A stretch of 64,000 nt of DNA from Setophaga petechia (GCA_024362935.1 JANCRA010000066.1:3076501-3140500), one strand, 5' to 3'. Positions 33,985 to 45,959 are shown, counted from the stretch's first letter. The notes: a model not told the origin generated them from the sequence alone. Program-made: numbers and translations.

Positions 33985-34790
33985 AAAAACTAACATGGAA
34001 AATATCACACCAGCCTGGAAACCCAGGGAAAAACCAAACTGGAAACCACCAGACCAATCTGGAAACTCAGGAGGAAAAACCAACATGGAAAATATCACAC
34101 CAGCCTGGAAACCCAGGAAGAAAACCAAGCTGGGAAATATCACACCAGCCTAGAAACCCAGGAAGAAAACCAAGCTGGAAAACACCAAACCAGCCTGGAA
34201 ACAAAGGAAGAAAAACTAACATGGAAAATATCACACCAGCCTGGAAACCCAGGGAAAAACCAACCTGGAAACCACCAGACCAATCTGGAAACTCAGGAAG
34301 AAAAACCAACCTGGAAAATATCACACCAGCCTGGAAACCCAGGAAGAAAATCAACCTGGAAAACATCACATCGGCCTGGAAACCCAGGGAAAAAACCAAC
34401 CTGGAAACCACCAGACCAATCTGGAAACTCAGGAGGAAAAACCAACCTGGAAAATATCATACCAGCCTGGAAAGCAAGGAAGAAAAACCAACCTGGAAAC
34501 CACCAGACCAACCTGGAAAACACCACACCAGCCTGGAAACAAAGGAAGAAAAACTAACATGGAAATTATCACACCAGCCTGAAAACCCAGAGAAAAAGCA
34601 ACCTGGAAAACACCAGAGCAACCTGGAAAGCCAGGAAAAAAACAACCTGGAAAACACCAAACCAGCCTGGAAACTCAAAGAAAAACTAACATGGAAACCA
34701 CCAGAGAAGCCTGGAAACCCAGGAAGAAAACCAACATGGAAACCACCAGAGCAACCTGGAAACCCAGGGAAAAAACCAACAAGAAATGGC
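33985..34790 (+). repeat. 45-bp minisatellite, about 18 copies
   Basis: The unit reads about ACCAACCTGGAAAATATCAC, ACCAGCCTGGAAACCCAGGA, AGAAA. Alternative units carry CACCAGACCAATCTGG. A multi-unit block beginning GGAAGAAAAACTAACATGG recurs at about 33981, 34207 and 34545, showing higher-order duplication. Fifteen-codon periodicity leaves open frames of up to 242 residues on the plus strand and 127 on the minus strand. Confidence 0.95.
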
Positions 34791-35254
34791 AGAGGCTGTA
34801 AAAGTGTTTGGAAATTGGTAAAGATTCCCTTCTGCTGCATTTCTGCTCCAGGTCACTGTTTCTGCTCATGTCCAGGAGGTGATAATTCAATATTACACCT
34901 CTCACAACCCTTCCTAAACTTTAATTCCCACCAGTTGGTCCCAGTTTAAGCCAGAACTGAGGGACAACAGCACAAACTGCTCCAGCTGGGGCTGAGCCCC
35001 CTGCCCAGCCCAGAGACCCCCAGGGCTTCAGCACGGCCACCAAGCCCCAGCTCAGCCCTCAGCACCACCAGGAAGGGGCCACAAACTCCACAAATATTTT
35101 TATTTTTCAGAAAAATCCTCTACTCTATTTCTAGCTGGTGAGATATCAGCAGTGTGAAGCTGTCTGTGCTCCCCAGGATGTTCCTGGCTCTGTCAACACC
35201 AAGGAAAAGCTTCCCAGGTGCTGTGGGATACCAGGAAACTGCTCCTAGGTGGGG
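34791..35254. other. Unique non-coding sequence
   Basis: Nothing recognised. Confidence 0.4.
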
Positions 35255-35600
35255 AAAAAAATAGGAGTTAAACAATGGTAAAAAATAGAAATTAAACAAT
35301 AGCAAAAAAACCCAAAAACACACAAAAAAACAAAAAAAAAATCAAAGAAAAAAACCCAAAAAGGAATTAAACACTGCACACAGTAAAAAAAACCCCAAAA
35401 AACAAACACCAACCAACCAACCAAAAAATCCCCAAACAAACAAACATACAAAAACAAAACAAAAAAACCCAAAAAACCAAAAAACAAACAACCAAAAAAC
35501 TCCCAAAAACCCCAAACCAAACAAAAACAAACCAAAAAACAAAAAACCAAAAAAACAACAACCACAAAAACAAAAAAAAAACCCAAAACCCAAAAAAACT
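35255..35600 (+). repeat. A-rich low-complexity tract
   Basis: About 345 bp of A runs broken by C (AAAAACCCAAAAA, CAAACAAACA, CCAACCAACCAACC types), nearly free of G and T after 35400. Minus-strand frames here are F/L/V-rich artefacts. Confidence 0.9.
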
Positions 35601-35845
35601 CAAGGGAAAATCAGGGAAGCAAAGCTCCCTTGTGCTCTCCATTCAACTCTGCTCTGGGAATTCATCCATGATTCACAACTTCCCATCCGTGGGCTGGGAA
35701 CCAACTGCTTATGAATGAATATTTTTGCAAACTGAAGAACGTGCAAGGTCTGCTCCAGGACAGCTTTTCCACCAAAATCACAATTTTACAACCAACAGCT
35801 GAGCCCCAGAAAGAGCTGCACAGACTCACCCCAACCTTCACCTGC

Positions 35846-36617
35846 TTCAGTTGCTGAAGGGCCCACAAATTATGGGATTATGGAATAATTCCTGTCCTCC
35901 CCAGCCATAAATAAATAAAGGATGATGCCACACAGGAATGGGATGTTCTGGAATTTGGGTGGGATTCAAGCACCACCATTTTTGTAATTAGTGAGAGGTA
36001 TGAATGGAGGGCTGCTACAGAGGAAATGGTAATTTATAGTAATTGGTAGTCTGATGTAGATGGGATAATTTATTGTAAATAAATAAAATAAATAAATAAA
36101 TAAATAAAGATACGCTTCTCTTTTTAAGGAGAAAAAAATAAGTAGATTTGAGATTGGGCAATAGAACCCGTGAAAAACTAGAGAGGCCCCCTCAGGGTTC
36201 CTGTCCTCAGGTGTTTCTCCTGCCAGAGACCACCAGGCCCTCCTTCAGTTGCTGAAGGGCCCACAAATTATGGGATTATGGAATAATTCCTGTCCTCCCC
36301 AGCCATCAATAAATAAAGGATGATGCCACACAGGAATGGGATGTTCTGGAATTTGGGTGGGATTCAAGCACCACCTTTTTTGTAATTAGTGAGAGGTATG
36401 AATGGAGGGCTGCTACAGAGGAAATGGTAATTTATAATTGATAGTCTGATGTAGATGGGATAATTTATTGTAAATAAATAAATAAAATAAAGAGAAGCTT
36501 CTCTTTTTAAGGAGAAAAAAATAAATAGATTTGAGATTGGGCAATAGAACCAGTGAAAAACTGGAGGAGCCCCCTCAGGGTCCCTGTCCTCAGGTGCTTC
36601 TCCTGCCAGAGACCACC
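35846..36617 (+). repeat. ~398-bp direct duplication (two copies)
   Basis: Copy 1 at 35846-36231 and copy 2 at 36244-36617 both run from TTCAGTTGCTGAAGGGCCCA to TCTCCTGCCAGAGACCACC. They differ by a few substitutions, a deletion near 36435 and the length of an AAAT-type microsatellite (36077-36107 versus 36474-36490). Confidence 0.95.
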
Positions 36618-39446
36618 TGAGCTGTGCTGCTGTTCCCAAAATCCTCCAAAACCCTCAGGATAAATCAGATTCCTCCCAGTGCTCTGTGGTGTCAGTGAAC
36701 CAGGCATTATTTTATTCTTGGCCAGGGTTTGGGTGTGTGGCTGACAAAGCTCTGGCCTCCACACAGACCCCGATCCAAAACTTCTCCACTTATTTCTACA
36801 TTTTTACCAAACAAAGAAATTACCAATCACTGGCTCTAAGCCACACAATTCTCTTCATCAATCAGCATTTATTGATTATTTTCTAGCTCTTCCTACTCAT
36901 CCTTTAGTCCTTTTATCATCAGGGACTTTGCAGCTTTCCAGGCCTTGATCTTCTCTGTATCTCCTGGTTACTCCAGCATCCACCAAGTGCCATAAATTTA
37001 AGATATATATTCCCAGAATATACATAAATTCCCACATCTCCAAATCCTTTTGGTTCAGTTTGTTGGAAGTGGTCAACGTTGGTTCCAGCAAACTTCAGCT
37101 TTAAGGTGATTTAAAATCAAAGATCTCAACGAGGGCCTGTGAGGAAACTCAACTGGTGCTGGCTGCAAGTGGGCACTGCTCACCAGTCATTGAAAAAACA
37201 AATTCAAAATTATTAAAGGAAGTTATTTCTAATATTTTAGTCTTACTGAACTTCAGGGAGATGGGTGTGGGACAGAAAGGGGAAGGGGAGGGAAAGGGAA
37301 TGGAAATAAAAAGGAAGGGGAGGGACCTCCAGCCTTGCCTGGGAGGGGATTCCAGAATGTTCCACCCACTCCTGGCAGCTCAGCAGCTTTGGGATTCACC
37401 TCCCCTGGCTCCTGAGGGTAAGTTTTGTTCTGTTTTCACTTTGGGGAAAGTTTGTTTTCTCCCTCTGGTTCCATGTTAGGGGATGTTTTGGGAGCAGTGG
37501 ATGTGTGTGGTGAGCTCTCCATTGTCCATGTCACAAATCCATGTCAGGATTTGCAGTCAGATCTTCAAACTTCAGGTGTGCAGGAGTGAATGTGGAGCAG
37601 AATCAGCTCCTGAGGAGCTGGGTGTGCTGGGCAGGTGCCACATTCTTGGTCAGATCCACATCCCTGGAATGGGACCTGTTCTCCAGGTCCCTCTCCTGTA
37701 GAGTTGATGTTTTCTTCTTCTTCTTAATTCTCCTTATTAATTTAATGCTATTTTTATCAATTTCCTCATTAATCTAATTTAATTCTTTTATTTTATGAGT
37801 CAACTTCAGTTGGGGATTGGCTTTGCAGCACCTGCCTTGTGCTGAATGTGTAAAATTCTCTGTGCTCAGGTGTTTTCCATTTGAGCTCTGGTTTAGGCTG
37901 GAGAGAAGAGAACAGAAGCAAAGTTTTCCCCACTTTTATTAGGAAATAAAGCAGTGCAGTTTGGCTGATTCTGCTGCTGGAGACTTGGGGGAAGGAGAGG
38001 TGTGAGCACCTGGAAAAATCCCTGATGAGCCTTTCAGCCTGCCTAGAAACATGCAAATAAAGTGGTTTTAGGAGCCATGTGGAGAATTTTACTTTGTTCA
38101 AGCTGCACCTCAACATCTGCTGGGTACCTGGGCTGCCTCAAACCACAGGGACCAGCTCTGTGTTTTCAGTGCTTTTGGAAATCCTGCTGCTCTGGCTTGT
38201 GCTGCTGTTTTTATTCCAGCAGTGCTTGTGATGTGCTGGGTGCAGGTTTAGGAATGTGCATAAAAAAAAAAAATTGGAAATAGGAGGTGTAAGGTAGAAA
38301 CGCATTCCCATCAAATCCTCCTGGCTTCTCCGTGGGAAGCTGCAATGTTTAATTCATTTGTGAACAGAAATTGGATGTGGGGGAAGCCCAGGGATTCCTG
38401 AGCATGGCAGAGGCACTTTAGGAAAAAACCAGTGGGGTTTGAGGAGGAGGATGAGGGACAAAGCTCATCCTGAAGGGTCCTGACTGAACTCTGGGGTTGT
38501 GGAGTGGTTCCCTGACAGGAACAGCTCGTCCTTGCCTGTTTCCAGGACAGGAAAAGTCAATTTTTACATGTGCTGCTGATAAACTCTGAGCCTCTCTGCT
38601 ATCACTTTATGCGTGTCAGGATTTGTCAGGGCAGGAAAGCAGATTATTGCAGATATTGCAGAGCAAGGGGCTCCCCACTGTGGCTTGGGGATCAGCCCTG
38701 GGTGGGCACAGAGCAGCTGGAAAAGGGTTTTTTTTTGGCTGCCCTGTGCAGGTGAGGCTGAAAATGCCCCCAATACAGACAGAAAATGCTGTTGGTGCTG
38801 TCTGACACAAACTGGGAAGCCCCTCTCCTGAATTTCCAGGTGCTGAGCAAAATCTGCTTCCCTTACCTGTTGGAACCTTTTGGTAAATGGAGCCTGTCCT
38901 TGGGAGTGAGGTGTTGGTGGCTCCACAGACCTGGCAGAGCATCTGGAGCCAACAAAAGTGCTAAATACACACAAGCCTCCTTTCTTCCTGAGAGAATCCA
39001 TGGCAGGAAGCTTCACTAATCCCCAGAACCCCCCAAACAGTCTGAAGATTCCTTTCATGGAATAGTTCCAGCCAATACAACAATACATCCCACCCAGAAA
39101 ACAGGAACTAAATCCATCCATGGGAATTAACTGAGAGTATCTGAGGTAACTTAATTATTTACCTAATTCTGAGCTTTGCCTGTACCTGGGGGCTCTCATT
39201 GTTTCACCATAAGCAAAGAGCAGCTTGGAGCCTGGGTAAAATTTACTTTAGATGGATTGAAACAAGAATAAATAGAGCAACAGAAGTGAAATCTTTATTT
39301 AGAGCAGGTGTGCTGGGCTCCTCTCTGCCACGCCACATTAATCCAGCCTGCAGCCACCACAGCTGCAAACCTGGCAGCACAGAGGGGCAGCAGCAAGAAG
39401 GGCTTGGAAATCCTCAGTTCCAACAAACCCAGTGGAAATTCTCCGT
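36618..39446. other. Unique non-coding sequence
   Basis: No repeat family, array or gene is recognised in this 2.8 kb. The 185-residue minus-strand frame at 38564-39121 shows no domain, repeat or splice context that I can recognise. Confidence 0.45.
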
Positions 39447-40273
39447 GGTTTTGGTTCCTTAGATGCAGTTTCCATTTTAAAAAGGATTGGGAAGGAGTTG
39501 CAGGTTACTTCAAAGCAGTGCTCAGGGTAGAAATGTGCTTTTCTGGGTCCTGGAGAGGATGGTTGTGTCCTGTGTGGTTCAGCAGGGTTTTTTTTTAGTC
39601 TCTTGGAGTCTGTTTTTGAGAAAACCAAGCTTAGGAAAGCTCAGCCCTGCCACCTCCTCTCCTTTGGGGCATTTATTGCCTCTCCTGAGGATGTTCCCAA
39701 ATCAGCAGGGCCTGGTCTGGGGTGGTTTCGGTTCCTTAGATGCAGTTTCCATTTTAAAAAGGATTGGGAAGGAGTTTCAGGTTACTTCAAAGCAGTGCTC
39801 AGGGTAGAAATGTGCTTTTCTGGGTCCTGGAGAGGATGGTTGGGTCCTGTGTGGTTCAGCAGGGTTTTTAGTCTCTTGGAGTCTGTTTTTGAGAAAACCA
39901 AGCTTAGGAAAGCTCAGCCCTGCCACCTCCTCTCCTTTGGGGCATTTATTGCCTCTCCTGAGGATGTTCCCAAATCAGCAGGGCCTGGTCTGGGGTGGTT
40001 TCGGTTCCTTAGATGCAGTTTCCATTTTAAAAAGGATTGGGAAGGAGTTTCAGGTTATTTCAAAGCAGTGCTCAGGGTAGAAATGTGCTTTTCTGGGTCC
40101 TGGAGAGGATGGTCAGGTCCTGTGTGGTTCAGCAGGGTTTTTATTTAGTCTCTTGGAGTCTGTTTTTGAGAAAACCAAGCTTAGGAAAGCTCAGCCCTGC
40201 CACCTCCTCTCCTTTGGGCATTTATTGCCCCTCCCGAGGATGTCCCCAAATCAGCAGGGCCTGGTCTGGGGTT
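39447..40273 (+). repeat. ~277-bp tandem triplication
   Basis: Three head-to-tail copies start at 39447, 39724 and 39997 at the GGTTT(T/C)GGTTCCTTAGATG block and end at TCAGCAGGGCCTGGTCTGGG. The copies differ by a handful of bases and by a T-run (TTTTTTTTAG versus TTTTTAG versus TTTTTATTTAG). A 181-residue false frame spans copies 1-3. Confidence 0.96.
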
Positions 40274-41324
40274 AAATGTGGAGTGGAAATGCTGAAATCC
40301 TCAAGGTGAGGGAAAAGCAGGTGAGGGAGTGAGGGTCATTGCTTCTCCTGGTGGTAGCCAAAACTCCTGGCAAAATAAATCCCTGCTGAAACCCGATTAA
40401 CACAGATCACTTATTGAAGATTCTCTGTCAAGGTACTTTAAGAAACCTTTGCTTGTTCCAAGCTCCATTCAAGCTAAAATTTTGCCCTGGGAAGAAGAGG
40501 GTTATTTTAGCTTTGATTTTTCTGTCAATATCTAAGCTGGTCAGTAAAAAATTCCCTTTATTTCTCTGTTGCATGTTATTCCTCACATTTTCCAGCTCAT
40601 GGGATGGGGTTTGTTTCCTAAAAAGCAAAGTTGCAGAAAGGCTTTTGGCTCCTGTGTTGGGATGAATAATTAGAGTAGTGACTGGCAGTGAAAAGCAGGA
40701 GGTTTTTTGGAAGCACAAAGGGTTGGAAAAGCATTCCTGCCTGAGCAGGGAAGAGGAGGGGCCTTGGAGGAGAGGTGAGCTTTGTTTACAGTCTCCTGAG
40801 CAAAGGTGAGAGATCTGAGCAGGGAAAAGTTCAGCAGTGATAGACTTGTTAAAAGTTGCCCTTGACTGCTTACAGGCATCAGTTTAATTTAAATGTAATA
40901 AAAACCTAAAAGGGAAAATTAAGATGCAGAAAGCACTTGAAAAGCCTGTCTGAAGACATCTGCAAAATGGTTTTATTCCCAGCAAATATAAGAAAACTGT
41001 TTGGGTTTTTTATTGTCAAACAATAATTGTGCCTCCATTTATAAAACAGCTTTTACAACCAAATCTCTTTTCATAGATTGCTTCCAAAACAACGCAGAAG
41101 TTGATTTATTTTTAAACCCTGTGCCCATAACCCTCTTGTGTGTGCTGAGGGAGCATCTCTGTGGTGGCAGGAAGGGGGGTTTGGCTGGGGCACAGCAGGG
41201 CAGGGACCCCTCAGCCCCTTCCCCTGGAGCCACGAGTTCTTCTGCTCAGGGCACTTTTATCTCGAGCTGCACCAAGGGAAATACAGCTTGGATAGCAGGA
41301 AAAATATTTTTATGGAAAAAGTCA
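40274..41324. other. Unique non-coding sequence
   Basis: Nothing recognised. 40870-41110 is AT-rich. Confidence 0.4.
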
Positions 41325-42050
41325 GAAAGTTCTGGAACGTTCTGCCCAGGGAGGTGGTGGAGTCACCATCCCTGGGTGTGTTTAACAAAGCCTGGCTGCC
41401 AGGGTTCAGTTGAGGTGTTGGGGCTGGGTTGGGCTCTGTGATCTTGAAGGTCTCTTCCAACCCAGTGATTCTGGGAATTCTTTGAATTTGTGTTCCCTGG
41501 GCAGTCCTGGGGTGTTCTGCCCAGGGAGGTGGTGCAGTCCCCATCCCTGGGGGTGTTTAACCAAGCCTGGATGTGGCACTGGGTGCCAGGGTTGAGTTGA
41601 GGTCGGGTATGGGTTGGGCACAATGATCTTGAAAGTCTTTTCCAACCCAGTGATTCTGGGAATTCTGTGAATTCTCTGAATTTGTGTTCCCTGGGCATTC
41701 CTGTGGTGTTTGGGCTGCCCAGGGAGGTGGTGCAGTCCCCACCCCTGGGGGTGTTTGACAAAGCCTGGATGTGGCACTGGGTGCCAGGGTTGAGTTGAGG
41801 TTGGGGCTGGGTTGGGCACAATGATCTTGAAGGTCTCTTCCAATCTGGTCATTCTGTGATTTTGTGTTCCCTGGGCATTCCTGGGCTGTTCCTTGGGCAT
41901 TCCTGGGGTGTTTGCCCTGGCCAGGGAGGTGGTGGAGTTGCCAAAGCCTGGATGTGGCCCTGGGTGCCAGGGTTGAGTTGAGGGGTTGGGGCATGGACTT
42001 GATGCTCTTCAAGGTCTCTTCCAACCTGGTAATTCTGTGACTCTGTGATC
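41325..42050 (+). repeat. CR1 3' end tandemly repeated four times
   Basis: Each ~145-190-bp unit holds sense CR1 3' blocks in the same order: CCAGGGAGGTGGTGGAGTC or its GCAGTC variant, a GCCTGGATGTGGC block, GATCTTGAAGGTCTCTTCCA and a CAGTGATTCTGGGAATTC microsatellite tail. Units start at about 41340, 41520, 41717 and 41917. They are linked by TTTGTGTTCCCTGGGCA, a non-CR1 sequence that also repeats, so this is tandem amplification and not four independent insertions. Confidence 0.9.
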
Positions 42051-43009
42051 TCACCTGAGTGTTTTTCTTTCCCTCCACCCAACCCCTTCCCAGTCCCATT
42101 CCCAGCCCAGCTTTGCCCAGCTCCCTGTGGTCCCAGCTCTCCCCTGTGATCATTTGAGCAGAGACAGAGCTGTGCATTCCACTTCACTTCCCAGCCTCTG
42201 AAAATGCAGTGATCTGCTTGCAATAAACACAAAATAGAGGTGCCTGTTTTCCATACCCTCTAAAAACCCCACTGCTGTCCCCAGAGAAGGAGAACTGCTT
42301 TTGTCACACAGACCCACAGACACAGCCCTGGCCAACCTCTGGATCAGGGAATATTTAAATTCATTTATATTATTTTGAAACAATTTATATAATTTTAAAA
42401 TAATTTCTGTAATAGTAATATTTTTATAGTTATAATTTTTATATTTTTATATTTCATAGTATTTATATTTTTAAGCAATAGATGATTGGGGTTGAGGTGT
42501 AGGAGCTCTCTCAGCTGTGCAAACCCCTCTGGATTCAGCTGGAGGCCACAGACACAGCTGTGCACAATATTTGGGATTTTCTGTGAGGGGTGAAATGGCC
42601 ACTGCTCTAATGATCTGCATTTCTCTGTCCTCTGCTGATGGCAGCTGTGAAATGAGGAGGTTCTGACCTGTTTACTTGGCTGTGTCTGATGTCAGGAAAG
42701 CAAAACAATGTTAGAAGCCCCAAGAATCCTGAGTTGGGCTTTGTGCTTAGAAGGCAGGAACTGAATCTTTCCCTGGGTGAGGAACTTGAAACCTACAGCC
42801 AATTAATAACTGCTGTAAAATAGTGCTTTAGTCTGGAAATGCTGACAGAGAGTTTAGTGCACCTTATGGAGGGCAGGGGGGTTACAGATTAATTAATTAA
42901 GTTTTGGAAAGTCTGTAATCCTTGGACAAAGGGCTCTGTAAATGTAATATGCAACAGCTATTACTGCAAGCTGCTGTGGTTTCACGTGGGTTGGGGACAG
43001 AGGTGCCTT
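42051..43009. other. Unique sequence with AT-rich patch
   Basis: An AT-rich patch of TTTATAT and AATTTTAAAAT type lies at about 42350-42482. Otherwise nothing recognised. Confidence 0.45.
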
Positions 43010-43132
43010 CAAAAGAGAATCCCTGGGGTGAGCAGCTCGGGAATGGTGGGAGGTGTCCCTGCTGGGGCAGGGGTGACACTGGAGGAGCTTTGAGCTCCCT
43101 TCCAGCCCAAACCATTCCCTGATCCTTCAGCA
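43010..43132 (+). mobile_element. CR1 LINE 3' end, sense
   Basis: GGTGGGAGGTGTCCCTGCTG and the terminal GAGCTCCCTTCCAGCCCAAA followed by CCATTCC identify a sense CR1 3' end. It lies just upstream of the duplicated LTR block. Confidence 0.8.
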
Positions 43133-43133
43133 G

Positions 43134-43885
43134 GGAGAGCCTGGCTGGTGCTGGGGTCAGGCAGGAGGCTCCAGGGTCTCTGTTCTGGGCTGTGTTTGGG
43201 GTTTGGTTTTCTGGGACTCCTGGGGCTGCCTGGGAAGGTGTGTGGCATTCACATTTCTTCACCCAGGGTTTTTTCTCCTGGGAAGCTGAGAAGGCTCAGA
43301 GAAAAGGAAAACAATTCTTATCTCATTTGCTTCTCCTCTGTTTTGCTCCTTTGGAATGTGTTTGGGGATTGTTTGCCCACAGGTGATTGTTTTATTGGAT
43401 TCTGCTGTGAGTTGTTTTCACTCTTTGGCCAATCAGTGTCAAGCTGTGTCAGGACTCTGGAAAGAGTCAGGAGTTTTCATTATTATCTTTTTAGCATTCA
43501 GTAAAATATTTTCTGGATCTGGAGAGCCTGGCTCATGCTGGAGTCAGGCAGGAGGCTCCAGGGTCTCTGTTCTGGGCTGTGTTTGGGGTTTGGGCTTCTG
43601 GGACTCCTGGGGCTGCCTGGGAAGGTGTGTGGCATTCACATTTCTTCACCCAGGGTTTTTTCTCCTGGGAAGCTGAGAAGGCTCAGAGAAAAGGAAAACA
43701 ATTCTTATCTCATTTGCTTCTCCTGTGTTTTTCTGCTTTGGAATGTGTTTGGAGATTGTTCACCCACAGGTGATTTTTTTATTGGATTGTGCTGTGAGTT
43801 GTTTTCACTCTTTGGCCAGTTGGGGCCAAGCTGTGTCAGACTCTGGAAAGAGTCAGGAGTTTTCATTATTATCTTTTTAGCCTTA
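43134..43885 (+). repeat. ~386-bp tandem duplication of flank plus family B LTR 5' part
   Basis: Both copies (43134-43520 and 43521-43885) begin GAGAGCCTGGCT, continue through 90 bp of non-LTR flank (GGCAGGAGGCTCCAGGGTCT), then enter family B at GTGTGGCATTCACATTTC. They run to TTTTCATTATTATCTTTTTA. The LTR 3' end is missing from the first copy. The duplication includes flank and LTR, so it happened after LTR insertion. Confidence 0.92.
43232..43515 (+). mobile_element. Family B LTR 5' part (within duplication, copy a)
   Basis: Family B landmarks from CATTCACATTTC to TCTTTTTAGCATTCAGTAAA are present. The AT segment, poly(A) signal and 3' end are absent because the duplication junction follows. 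Confidence 0.8.
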
Positions 43886-43887
43886 GG
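43628..43887 (+). mobile_element. Family B LTR 5' part (copy b, interrupted)
   Basis: The same LTR part as copy a, ending at TCTTTTTAGCCTT. It resumes at about 44532 after another LTR, so this LTR is split by a nested insertion. Confidence 0.8.
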
Positions 43888-44531
43888 AGACCCTCCTGGA
43901 GTGGTTTTGTGTCAGGAAAGAGAGACCCACTGGGTCTTTTCTGTCTTCAGGTTCTTGTTTATTGTTATCTTATCTAGAGTTTATCTAGAGTTTTGCATGC
44001 TGTCCACCCGAGGCTCAGCATGCTGGAAAAGCACCACAAAACGGCCAGCAATGTCTTGGTACAAGGTCTTTTAAAACTAAACTATCCAATTAAGAACTGA
44101 CACCTGCATTATTTCCCTTTTAACCCAATAACTGATCCCCAAAAGCCCACAATGGGGCCTTTTCTCCCCAATTACAAAACACCACCCAAACCCATGAAGA
44201 AGAAGGAAGAAGAAACATGAAGAAGAAACCCAGGATGACACCCTGTGCCCTCCATCTTGCTTCCATCCCGAACAACTAAAAATCCTAAAACCTAAATTTC
44301 CCTAGATTATTTCCCTATTTTCCTTATTTCCCTAATTATCCCTAAACCTAAATTATCACCTAAGTGATACACCTACACTACTCTCTATAATCTATTTTAC
44401 ACTTTTGTGAATTCTGGTCTATTCTGGAATTAGGAAACTTTCTCCATGAATGAGGGTCAAAGTCAGAGCTCCCCTGGGGATTAGGGCACCCCAGAGAAGA
44501 CAGGGAAATATTCCTGGTGCCCTGAGTTTCC
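43888..44531 (-). mobile_element. Candidate ERV LTR (reverse) nested in family B LTR
   Basis: Read on the minus strand it begins TGTGGAAACTCAGGGCACCA, has CAATAAACAAGAACCTGAAG as poly(A) signal region near 43960, and runs to about GAGGGTCTCCTAAGG. It sits where family B copies are normally continuous, which defines it as an insertion. About 15 bp of host LTR seem lost and I see no clear target duplication. It is single copy here. Confidence 0.6.
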
Positions 44532-44645
44532 ACACTGTATTCTTTAGTTTAGTATAGTATTCTTTAATTAATACCATATAATAAATTAATAAATTAGCAT
44601 TCTGAGAACATGGAGGCAGATTCATCATTCCCTCCTTCATACATT
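44532..44645 (+). mobile_element. Family B LTR 3' part (continuation)
   Basis: CTGTATTCTTTAGTTTAGTA, the AT segment, AATAAATTAGCATTCTGAGA and GCAGATTCATCATTCC complete the LTR interrupted at 43887. Confidence 0.8.
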
Positions 44646-45764
44646 TACAGTCAAGGTGCTGATGCTGTTAAAGCCTGGCTCTGCTGGATTTCATTCCTGC
44701 CATGGATAATAGACCAGAAATAACCAGGGTGCTCTGTGTTGGGAGGAACATCAGCATTGCTGCAGCCAGAACAGCGCTGAAGAATTGCAGACAAATCACT
44801 CTGGGCTTCAGGTACAAGCTGAGCTCTTGCTGTACAGGTTGGGCTGGCCTGAGGGATGTTTTGACAGACTTAAATTCTGGAGTGGAAGCTCACATGCAGT
44901 GATTTGGGTTCACTGGAGCTTGAAACAGCCTGGGAGCAGAAGGTTGGATTCTGTCTGGTTTGGGAGGGGCTAAAAGATCTCATTCCTCATTTCCACAGGT
45001 TTGTCTTTGCATATCAGATGAAACCTTGAGCTTTTCCACTGACCAGGGTGATTCTTCAGCCTCAAATTGCTGTGAGAATGATGGGACTGAGCTGAGATGT
45101 TCCAGGGCAGCAGTGAATCTCAGATAAACTGTTTTGTACAGAAACAGTTGATTTGAATTATTGAATTGTTGTTTATATGAAATTTTCTGGGCTGAATCTT
45201 TGTTCCATTGGCTCCACCTCCTCTGTTGGGAAACCTTGGCCACTGAAGCCCTGCTGCCACTCCAGGGAGGGATTTCCAGGACCTGGAGAGGTTCTTTGGT
45301 GAACTTTTTCCTGGAGCAGCAGTTTTGCATTTGCTTGATGAATCCTCTCCCTAGCACATGCTCAGTGCTTGGATGAACGAGTTATTTAAGTGTATTTGAA
45401 GGTTATGACAGACACCTGTAAACAGACAGATATTGATAAAAATGTCATTTGGAGGCTGATCTGTGCTTTTCTTGCAATCCAATTACTCGTGATGGCGAGG
45501 AGCCCAGAGCTCCCAGCTCTGTGCAGTAACCCAGAGTGTGATGGACAGGATGCCCTCAGAAGGGGGACATGAGCAGGGCCTGGTTCACCTCTGGCTCCAG
45601 GAGTTCATGGAGTCATTTGTAATTCACAGCAGAGCAAAAAGGAACCGACTCCAGCTGTGCCCATGGGCTCCTTGTGTCAGCTGCAGGTGCTGAGGGATCC
45701 AGCCTGAGCTGCTCCTGAGGGCTTCCAAAACTCAATGATGGCACTGGGATTGAGGAGTTGATTA
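44646..45764. other. Unique non-coding sequence
   Basis: No repeat family, array or gene is recognised. Confidence 0.45.
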
Positions 45765-45893
45765 GAATAAATTTTAAAAATTAATAAAATTACGTCAATA
45801 ATAATATAATGAAATAATGAATTAGCTTTCTGAGAACATGGAGTCAGATTTCATCATTCCTTCATCTGGGAACCCCACAAATACAACGCTGCA
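45765..45893 (+). mobile_element. Family B LTR 3' fragment
   Basis: An AT-rich segment, then AATGAATTAGCTTTCTGAGA and ACATGGAGTCAGATTTCATC, ending near CCACAAATACAAC. Only the last ~130 bp of family B are present, about 65 bp from a family A LTR. Confidence 0.75.
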
Positions 45894-45959
45894 GGTCCAT
45901 CCAGCCACTGATGCTCTTGACCTCTTGGTGTCCTGAGAGGAACTTCTGCCTCTTGTTAT

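Noticed and set aside
34221..34949. 242-residue open frame
   Set aside because: It is the 45-bp array at 34 kb, followed by a short random tail.
38564..39121. 185-residue minus-strand frame as a single-exon gene
   Set aside because: It lies in non-repeat DNA, so it was considered, but it has no recognisable domain, signal peptide or supportive context, and other frames in the region are similarly open.
44270..44360. Interstitial telomere repeat
   Set aside because: CCCTAA-like pieces are scattered and irregular, and belong to the nested LTR candidate; no run of consecutive TTAGGG/CCCTAA units.
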